Shown here piece by piece: positions 1 to 3,012 of a DNA stretch of 6,335 nt. Position 1 is the stretch's first letter. The number at the start of each line of letters is the position of its first letter. The notes under the pieces were generated by a model. That model ran no database searches, was not told where the DNA came from, and saw only the letters and a list, made by a program, of their open reading frames with translations. The stretch is from NCBI GenBank assembly GCA_018302185.1, contig JAGVZX010000099.1, positions 1 to 6,335 of the forward strand, written 5' to 3'. Made by a program: the position numbers and the translations under genes. The DNA comes from Candidatus Woesearchaeota archaeon (GTDB taxonomy: Archaea > Nanobdellota > Nanobdellia > Woesearchaeales > UBA10200).

Positions 1-224
1 CATTGCTGTTTGCAATATTATTTACAGTAAAAGAAGCATCTGTTTCAGGCATAAGAGCAAAGATAACAAAAGCATATCACTTCCAGGCAACTGGCAAGAA
101 AGATAAAGCTATAAAGGAATATCATCAGGTTCTAAACAATTATATAAAGTTGCCTATCAATGAGCAGCAGCAATTATATCCGCATCTTACAGAACTGTTT
201 GAAGTGCTGCATGTGAAGAAGTAG
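1..224 (+). CDS. C-terminal fragment of a TPR-like hypothetical protein
   Basis: The reading frame is open from the left edge and ends at TAG (222-224), so only the last 74 or so residues of a longer protein are visible. The first in-frame start-like codon (TTG at 3) has no promoter in view and is probably internal. The visible part has an amphipathic helical segment (ITKAYHFQATGKKDKAIKEY, then HQVLNNYIKLP) followed by a second helix rich in Leu and Tyr. Helix pairs of this kind, with an A-x-x-Y pattern before a basic G-K-K-D turn and then A-I-x-x-Y, resemble a tetratricopeptide or similar helical-hairpin repeat near a C-terminus. That assignment rests on pattern only. No catalytic motif or membrane segment is visible and the function is unknown. 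Confidence 0.6.
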   Translation, partial: LLFAILFTVKEASVSGIRAKITKAYHFQATGKKDKAIKEYHQVLNNYIKLPINEQQQLYPHLTELFEVLHVKK

Positions 225-280
225 ATATTAGTTAGGTATTCACTATCATAATTACTTTCATAGAGTGATTACAAACAGAA

Positions 281-293
281 ATATTTTTAAATA
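281..293 (+). promoter_or_regulatory. TATA box for the gene at 314
   Basis: The AT-rich run ATTTTTAAATA is centred near 288. An archaeal TATA box sits about 26 nt before the transcription start, which would place the start at or beside the ATG at 314, so the mRNA would be leaderless. This argues against the upstream in-frame ATG at 296, which lies too close to the box. The gene at 2221 shows the same spacing. Confidence 0.55.
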
Positions 294-313
294 ATATGCT
301 ATTTCTATTGATT

Positions 314-898
314 ATGGCGCAAGAAGATCAACATGCTAACCAGTTGGTTCCTTTGATTGAGCAAGGCAATCTGGTTGCAAAAATCAATTCTGAATTGGCA
401 TCACAGGTTTATAGGAAATTGGATAGAGAGGGAACTGATGCACACATTACTAGAGCTAGCGATATGTACATAAGCAGATATAGTATTATGGGCTATGTTG
501 AATACAATGTTGCTCAAGAATGTATTGGTGGAATAGTTCTTGTTCCAAAAAAATTAGCTTTAATGATTCAGCTCTATGGAGAAGAAGCATGGAATACATT
601 TAAGAGCGATCATGTTAAGTGTATTGATTTAGAAAAGAATATTGAAAGATTGGATGATGCTAGGCATATCGGAGTGAGGTTTACTGATGAGATATATTTC
701 TTTGCATATCATCCGGCAGGCTTCGGACAGGTAGGCTGTGAAATGGTTGAACATATTAGGGGTTTAGAAGGTTCTGTTTTTGAGTTCTTAAAAGGATTAG
801 ATGGATATATAGATAGACTAAGAAAATATACTCCTACAGATCCTGCATCCGATTTTTCTAAATTGCAAGGAAGAGGATTTTTAATGTTAGGTCAGTAA
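314..898 (+). CDS. Hypothetical protein, 194 aa, family not recognised
   Basis: The frame is open from an ATG at 296, but the ATG at 314 (MAQEDQHANQ) is preferred because a TATA box centred about 26 nt upstream predicts a leaderless transcript starting there. The protein appears soluble: no signal peptide or membrane helix remains with the 314 start. Composition is mixed alpha/beta. There is an N-terminal helical part with acidic and basic residues, then hydrophobic strands (ECIGGIVLVPKKLALMIQLYG, about residues 70-90), an aromatic segment (IYFFAYHPAGFGQVG, about 131-145) and a C-terminal helix. No catalytic motif, zinc site or nucleotide-binding loop was recognised. It stands alone, with non-coding DNA downstream, so context gives no functional hint. 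It is a real gene by length, frame and promoter, but the function is unknown. Confidence 0.75.
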   Translation: MAQEDQHANQLVPLIEQGNLVAKINSELASQVYRKLDREGTDAHITRASDMYISRYSIMGYVEYNVAQECIGGIVLVPKKLALMIQLYGEEAWNTFKSDHVKCIDLEKNIERLDDARHIGVRFTDEIYFFAYHPAGFGQVGCEMVEHIRGLEGSVFEFLKGLDGYIDRLRKYTPTDPASDFSKLQGRGFLMLGQ

Positions 899-940
899 AT
901 TTTAGAACATAACTGTAACTTATCTTCTCGACTATAGAAA

Positions 941-979
941 AGCTTAAATATACCAAAGCCTATACTAGTGTATAAATAA
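941..979 (+). promoter_or_regulatory. Two candidate TATA boxes ahead of hairpin RNA
   Basis: GCTTAAATAT (942-951) and GTATAAATAA (970-979) both resemble archaeal TATA boxes. With 26-nt spacing they predict starts near 973 and near 1001. The first would include the G-run and the whole hairpin at 995-1047; the second would begin inside its 5' arm. The upstream box is therefore the better match to the hairpin. No ORF follows, so a non-coding transcript is the natural product. Confidence 0.4.
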
Positions 980-983
980 ATCA

Positions 984-1047
984 AACAGGGGGTTTGCTGT
1001 TTTAGCTATTTAGTGATTAAAAGCTAGATAGATTAATCTAAACAGCA
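984..1047 (+). ncRNA. Candidate structured RNA: long bulged hairpin
   Basis: The arms TGCTGTTT (995-1002) and AAACAGCA (1040-1047) pair exactly and continue as AG with CT after one bulged T at 1003. An inner stem CTATTTAG (1006-1013) pairs with CTAGATAG (1024-1031) using one G-U pair, around the loop TGATTAAAAG. The ATTAAT at 1032-1037 bulges out on the 3' side. This gives about 18 base pairs in one hairpin. The upstream AAACAG (984-989), before a run of five Gs, can pair with the same CTGTTT (997-1002), so two exclusive folds are possible. A TATA box lies upstream and there is no coding frame. The family is not recognised; AT-rich DNA can form hairpins by chance, hence the moderate confidence. 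Confidence 0.4.
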
Positions 1048-1159
1048 GAAATCAGGTTTCATTTGTTCAGTGGGGGGTTATTTAAGCTTGTTTTTGCAAA
1101 TAAATAGATGTTTGCATAGGATGACTCAAGTAAATTTATACTAACTTTAGTAACTGAAC

Positions 1160-1170
1160 TTAATAAATTA
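1160..1170 (+). promoter_or_regulatory. Candidate TATA box ahead of the paired hairpins
   Basis: TTAATAAATTA is centred near 1165 and would place a transcription start near 1191. That is about 16 nt before the first conserved hairpin and 224 nt before the ATG at 1415. It could drive a separate small RNA ending at the T-run at 1373-1379, or a long leader for the gene at 1415. Confidence 0.35.
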
Positions 1171-1206
1171 ATGGACACATATCAAACATATCACATTCAA
1201 CGTACT

Positions 1207-1246
1207 GCCATGGTGGGTTTTGACAACACCTCTTTCCTGCCATGGC
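1207..1246 (+). repeat. Conserved hairpin, copy 1
   Basis: GCCATGGTGGG (1207-1217) pairs with CCTGCCATGGC (1236-1246) over 11 positions, including adjacent U-G and G-U pairs, around the 18-nt loop TTTTGACAACACCTCTTT. A further GTAC (1202-1205) can pair with GTAC (1247-1250) past a bulged T. Copy 2 lies 117 nt downstream. Of the five differences between the two 40-nt units, four form two compensatory pairs and one lies in the loop. That pattern indicates selection on the folded form. Confidence 0.7.
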
Positions 1247-1321
1247 GTACATTGACCTTTATCATACAATCAAAAATAAGATTATTGATCCAAAGATACA
1301 TCATTGATTCATATTTATCGA

Positions 1322-1365
1322 ATGCTATGGAGGGTTTGGACAACACCTCTTTCCTTCCATAGCAT
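1322..1365 (+). repeat. Conserved hairpin, copy 2
   Basis: ATGCTATGGAGGG (1322-1334) pairs with CCTTCCATAGCAT (1353-1365) over 13 positions with one G-U pair. The 18-nt loop TTTGGACAACACCTCTTT differs from copy 1 at one position. Relative to copy 1, one C-G pair has become T-A and one U-G pair has become A-U. Seven Ts follow at 1373-1379, so this copy could also act as part of a terminator. Confidence 0.7.
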
Positions 1366-1414
1366 AAGATACTTTTTTTACAACAACTCCATAAACATAG
1401 TGTGGTACAATCTG

Positions 1415-1744
1415 ATGCCAGAAGAATCTCTTAACGACACACTAGAACTCGGTGGCAGCATTGTTCTTTCAGGATTTAGAGCTATAGATGGAGCTTCAAT
1501 GGTGATTCTCAAGAAAGTGATAGGCAATTATGTCAAAAGGATGTCTGAGAGAGCAGAGAAATTTGAGCAGCTGGCATTGACAGTCAAGCCTATTCACCAA
1601 AACGAAAGCAGCAAAAAGTTTGAGCTCAATGCAAAGCTTTTAGATAACGGCAAAGTCTTTAATTCTGAGTTTGTTGACAAGAATATATTTATTGCAGTTG
1701 ATTCTGCATTGAAGAAGCTTGAAAGTGAAAGGTTCAGGCAATAG
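1415..1744 (+). CDS. HPF/RaiA-like small protein (fold-based prediction), 109 aa
   Basis: The ATG at 1415 (MPEESLNDTLELGG) is chosen because the frame upstream of it runs through the second hairpin and reads as non-protein-like sequence. The secondary-structure order is beta (SIVLSGFRAID), long helix (ASMVILKKVIGNYVKRMSER), beta (ALTVKPIH), beta (KFELNAKLLDNG), beta (KVFNSEFVDKN), helix (FIAVDSALKKLESERF). This beta-alpha-beta-beta-beta-alpha order, the elongated basic first helix and the closing A-x-D-x-A-x-x-K-L-E helix match the HPF/YfiA/RaiA fold, whose members bind the small ribosomal subunit during stasis. The length fits the single-domain form. The match comes from pattern only; a different dsRBD-like RNA-binding protein would look similar. 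No strong TATA box sits 26 nt upstream (ATAAACATA at 1391-1399 is weak), so expression may come from the promoter near 1160. Confidence 0.6.
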   Translation: MPEESLNDTLELGGSIVLSGFRAIDGASMVILKKVIGNYVKRMSERAEKFEQLALTVKPIHQNESSKKFELNAKLLDNGKVFNSEFVDKNIFIAVDSALKKLESERFRQ

Positions 1745-1769
1745 AAATTGAAGACTTAGTATAAGTTTA

Positions 1770-1889
1770 GTGCGCCGTGGACGGGAGATCCGTGTTCAAA
1801 ATGAACATTTCGAACCCGCAAGATCCAGGGATGGATCACCGAATTTTGAGTTCGGCGCAATACCTGATTATGCGACCACGGCATTGCAC
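1770..1889 (+). ncRNA. Candidate branched structured RNA, about 120 nt (element A)
   Basis: The ends pair: GTGC (1770-1773) with GCAC (1886-1889), and GCCGTGG (1774-1780) with CCACGGC (1876-1882), separated by a 3-nt bulge. Inside lie four arms. P2 is CGGG (1782-1785) with CCCG (1815-1818), then symmetric 7-nt internal loops, then TGTTCA (1793-1798) with TGAACA (1802-1807). P3 is GATCC (1822-1826) with GGATC (1833-1837). P4 is CCGAA (1839-1843) with TTCGG (1851-1855). P5 is GCA-TA (1857-1862, one bulged A) with TATGC (1869-1873). P3 to P5 recur at 1931-1980 with compensatory changes. The element is more G+C-rich than its surroundings, as RNA genes in AT-rich genomes tend to be. No good TATA box lies 26 nt upstream, so it may be processed from the upstream mRNA. 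It matches no RNA family I know. Confidence 0.55.
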
Positions 1890-1898
1890 AAACAAAAA

Positions 1899-1908
1899 AC
1901 TTAAATAC
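1899..1908 (+). promoter_or_regulatory. TATA box for small RNA element B
   Basis: ACTTAAATAC is centred near 1904, preceded by an A-rich run. The predicted start is near 1930, which coincides with the first base of homology between element B and element A (1931). This agreement supports element B as an independent transcription unit. Confidence 0.5.
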
Positions 1909-1928
1909 TTGCATGATTTATCATTGAT

Positions 1929-2000
1929 TTATCCGGGGATGGATCATTGAATTTTAAGTTCAGTGCATACAGATTATGCGATATTTTTTCTTTATTTTTT
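1929..2000 (+). ncRNA. Candidate small RNA, about 55-70 nt (element B, paralogue of A)
   Basis: Positions 1931-1981 repeat the 3' half of element A at 108-nt offset. P3: ATCC (1931-1934) with GGAT (1941-1944). P4: CATTGAA (1945-1951) with TTCAGTG (1959-1965), seven pairs with one G-U. P5: GCATA (1965-1969) with TATGC (1975-1979). Compared with A, one P4 pair changes from C-G to T-A, another from C-G to U-G, and an A-C mismatch becomes A-T, so pairing is kept while sequence drifts. TATC (1930-1933) can also pair with GATA (1980-1983), competing with P3. A TATA box predicts a start near 1930 and T-tracts at 1984-2000 predict the end. Function unknown; no C/D box pair or ACA box is evident. Confidence 0.55.
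1984..2000 (+). terminator. T-rich terminator of element B
   Basis: TTTTTTCTTTATTTTTT directly follows the P5 arm. Archaeal RNA polymerase can terminate at oligo-T tracts with little or no hairpin, so this is a likely 3' end for the small RNA. Confidence 0.5.
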
Positions 2001-2031
2001 GATTTTTCATATTATAGAAAATGCTTCTGCC

Positions 2032-2070
2032 TTTATAAATTCTGACCAAGAATGTCTAGTGTCCAGTGGA
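2032..2070 (+). repeat. Promoter cassette repeat, copy 1 (TATA plus TGTCCAGTGGA)
   Basis: TTTATAAAT (2032-2040) is a good TATA box, and TGTCCAGTGGA begins 24 nt after its centre, at the predicted transcription start. The whole 39-nt block recurs at 2856-2894 with one substitution (T at 2055, C at 2879). TCCA-G-TGGA is a short dyad. Downstream, GGACA (2087-2091) could pair with TGTCC (2060-2064). No ORF follows directly; the next TATA box begins 27 nt beyond the block. Confidence 0.6.
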
Positions 2071-2096
2071 ACAAAGATTTGAGCACGGACATGAGG

Positions 2097-2136
2097 TTTA
2101 AATACATTTTAATTGAGAATAAGCCTGTCCAGTGGA
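2097..2136 (+). promoter_or_regulatory. Third TATA plus TGTCCAGTGGA site
   Basis: TTTAAATA (2097-2104) is followed by TGTCCAGTGGA at 2126-2136, starting about 25 nt after the TATA centre. The sequence between the two boxes differs from the copies at 2032 and 2856. The box and its spacing are thus retained where the rest has diverged. The next gene (2221) has its own TATA box, so this site could give a short non-coding RNA or an alternative leader. Confidence 0.45.
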
Positions 2137-2189
2137 AGTGATATCTTGATCTTTATTTATCTTGTTAATACATCAATTTTTTCATAAAA

Positions 2190-2199
2190 CTTTAAATAA
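2190..2199 (+). promoter_or_regulatory. TATA box for the coiled-coil gene
   Basis: CTTTAAATAA is centred about 26 nt before the ATG at 2221, predicting a leaderless mRNA. This decides the start against the in-frame TTG at 2215. Confidence 0.6.
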
Positions 2200-2220
2200 T
2201 ACAACTGATTAGGTTTGTAT

Positions 2221-2469
2221 ATGGTAGAAAAAAGCAATTCTAAAACAAAAACAGTCTCCCTTGAAGAATACAACACTATGAGAGATTTCTTCCTTCAGCA
2301 ATTAAACGAGAAGGATAAGAAAATACAGGACCTTGAGATAAAAAACAAACTGCTTCTAAAATCTGCATTAAAGGAATCAGAGAGAAGCGTTGAGTTAGGT
2401 CAGCATTCCAGGGCATTGATAGAAGTCAATAAGGAGCTCAAGGAGAAGCTTGAGAAGAATAAGTCGTAG
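2221..2469 (+). CDS. Small coiled-coil protein, 82 aa, function unknown
   Basis: The start is the ATG at 2221 (MVEKSNSKTKTVS), fixed by the TATA box 26 nt upstream. After a short polar N-terminus the protein is one long, highly charged helix from about residue 15 to the end, with heptad-like hydrophobic spacing (FFLQQLNEKDKKIQDLEIKN, then KLLLKSALKESERSVEL, then ALIEVNKELKEKLEK). This is typical of a dimeric coiled coil. There is no enzyme motif, cysteine or membrane segment. Short coiled-coil proteins like this are common in DPANN genomes, and I recall no firm functional assignment. It ends 7 nt before the end of the convergent alkyltransferase gene, so the two 3' ends nearly touch. A role as adaptor or scaffold would be a guess. 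Confidence 0.7.
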   Translation: MVEKSNSKTKTVSLEEYNTMRDFFLQQLNEKDKKIQDLEIKNKLLLKSALKESERSVELGQHSRALIEVNKELKEKLEKNKS

Positions 2470-2476
2470 AAGAATG

Positions 2477-2797
2477 TTAATAAGTAAATTTATGCAAATA
2501 TTTCTTCAGATCAACCTTGCCATCAACAACCTCAACGCCTTCTTTTCTTAGCATCTCAATCTTTTTCTTTATGCTACCAGCAGCAGAATAATTGCCAACA
2601 TCACCATTGCTTTTTATTACACGATGGCAAGGTACAATTGGAGCATTTTCATTGCAGCGCATTGCACTTCCGACTGCACGATAAGCTTTTGAGCTTAAAG
2701 CATGAGCTAACTCTTTATATGTCGTGACTTTGCCGCGAGGGATCTGCTTAGTAAATCCATATATTTGCTGGTAAAAGGTTTTTGCTTGTATAGCCAT
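2477..2797 (-). CDS. ogt: O6-alkylguanine-DNA alkyltransferase, single catalytic domain
   Basis: The 106-aa product removes alkyl groups from O6 of guanine in DNA by irreversible transfer to its own cysteine. The active-site motif PCHRVI is intact, with the nucleophile at Cys57. The preceding YRAVGSAMRCNENAP (residues 39-53) contains the arginine that replaces the flipped base (Arg41) and the conserved Asn49 hinge. TTYKELAHAL (25-34) is the recognition-helix entry of the winged helix, and GNYSAAGSIKKKIEMLRKEG (68-87) closes the active site. The cysteine excludes alkyltransferase-like (ATL) proteins, which lack it. The usual N-terminal domain of Ogt/MGMT (family length about 150-200 aa) is absent; no related sequence continues upstream of the ATG, so this is a natural minimal form rather than a visible truncation. 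It is convergent with the coiled-coil gene. Confidence 0.93.
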   Translation of the reverse strand: MAIQAKTFYQQIYGFTKQIPRGKVTTYKELAHALSSKAYRAVGSAMRCNENAPIVPCHRVIKSNGDVGNYSAAGSIKKKIEMLRKEGVEVVDGKVDLKKYLHKFTY

Positions 2798-2815
2798 CTT
2801 TCGTTTATTTTTTAT

Positions 2816-2823
2816 CTTATATT
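2816..2823 (-). promoter_or_regulatory. Candidate TATA box for ogt
   Basis: Read on the minus strand this is AATATAAG, preceded by an A-rich stretch and centred about 22 nt before the ATG (2797). The spacing is slightly short for a leaderless start, and no Shine-Dalgarno is seen in the interval (ATAAACGAAAG just before the ATG), so the assignment is tentative. Confidence 0.3.
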
Positions 2824-2855
2824 GTTTTTTTAATAGGATAGAAAACCATTTGCCA

Positions 2856-2894
2856 TTTATAAATTCTGACCAAGAATGCCTAGTGTCCAGTGGA
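2856..2894 (+). repeat. Promoter cassette repeat, copy 2 (TATA plus TGTCCAGTGGA)
   Basis: This block is 38/39 identical to 2032-2070, including TTTATAAAT (2856-2864) and TGTCCAGTGGA (2884-2894) at the same spacing. Flanks differ after the block. It points rightward, away from ogt and toward the large gene starting near 2980-3013, about 90-120 nt beyond. It could be a distal promoter for that gene or drive a short RNA of its own. Confidence 0.6.
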
Positions 2895-2951
2895 CTTGCT
2901 ATATGAAGCTTATTCTTTGATTTCTCTTATTCCCTCTGAATTTGCGATCAA

Positions 2952-2962
2952 ATTTTAAAATA
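2952..2962 (+). promoter_or_regulatory. Candidate TATA box for the large multi-domain gene
   Basis: ATTTTAAAATA is centred near 2957 and predicts transcription from about 2979-2985, right at GTGGGGGAT. Translation would then begin close to the 5' end of the RNA, which bears on the uncertain start codon of this gene. Confidence 0.45.
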
Positions 2963-3012
2963 TAGCATCATTTCTATAGTGGGGGATAAAAATTACACTG
3001 CAAGAAGCTAGA

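Larger units (their letters stand above)
899..1170. other. Intergenic region with promoters and a hairpin, no gene
   Basis: No credible coding frame is present. The region holds two TATA-like boxes (942-951 and 970-979), a small dyad TATAC-TAGT-GTATA (961-974), a G-run with a flanking inverted repeat (984-1002), the long hairpin at 995-1047 and a second G-run (GTGGGGGG, 1070-1077). The remainder, about 1048-1155, shows no further clear structure beyond a weak TATA-like stretch near 1078-1086. Confidence 0.5.
1171..1414 (+). ncRNA. Candidate small RNA or 5' leader with two homologous hairpins
   Basis: This gene-free stretch before the HPF-like CDS contains two copies of a hairpin, 117 nt apart, each with a GACAACACCTCTTT-containing loop. 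A TATA-like box lies at 1160-1170. A run of seven Ts (1373-1379) follows the second hairpin within 8 nt and could terminate a transcript of about 185 nt. The alternative is a long 5' leader of the gene at 1415, in which case the hairpins could control its expression. The sequence cannot decide between the two. The 77 nt between the hairpins are AT-rich and show no fold of their own. Confidence 0.4.
1745..2220. other. Intergenic region with two related structured RNAs and repeated promoters
   Basis: No coding frame is supported in these 476 nt. They hold a branched foldable element (1770-1889), a shortened paralogue with its own promoter and terminator (1899-2000), two promoter-like sites carrying TGTCCAGTGGA (2032-2070 and 2097-2136), and the promoter of the coiled-coil gene (2190-2199). 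The stretch 2137-2189 is AT-rich, with T-tracts near 2150-2160 and 2177-2182 that could end a short transcript. Confidence 0.55.

Noticed and set aside
296..313. Upstream in-frame ATG at 296 as the start of the 194-aa gene
   Set aside because: It lies only about 8 nt after the centre of the TATA box, so it would be upstream of the predicted transcription start.
1171..1362. 63-aa ORF containing both hairpin copies in the same frame (AMVGFDNTSFLP and AMEGLDNTSFLP)
   Set aside because: The differences between copies follow base pairing, not codon position: two are compensated stem pairs and they include non-synonymous changes and a tryptophan-to-stop change. The remaining sequence is low in protein character. 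The shared frame follows from the 117-nt spacing.
1207..1365. CRISPR array or integron attC sites
   Set aside because: There are only two units, with a 77-nt interval, and no cas or integrase gene in view. The stem sequence varies by covariation whereas CRISPR repeats are nearly identical, and attC box motifs are not seen.
1774..1883. tRNA-like element (7-bp acceptor-like stem GCCGTGG/CCACGGC followed by A)
   Set aside because: No T-arm with a TTC-purine-A loop precedes the 3' strand, positions 8-9 and the D-arm do not fit, and TTCGAAC at 1809-1815 is in the wrong place with no flanking 5-bp stem.
1770..1889. Small inverted-repeat transposon (MITE) with terminal repeats GTGCGCCGTGG/CCACGGC-GCAC
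   Set aside because: No target-site duplication flanks the ends. The internal arms are themselves paired and partly repeated next door without these ends, which fits an RNA better.
1770..2000. H/ACA or C/D box guide RNAs
   Set aside because: Neither element A nor B has a convincing C box plus D box pair, and there is no ACA placed three bases from a predicted 3' end next to a single hairpin with an internal guide loop. Element A is multi-branched.
2477..2797. Alkyltransferase-like (ATL) protein
   Set aside because: ATL proteins lack the acceptor cysteine, whereas PCHRVI is intact here at Cys57.
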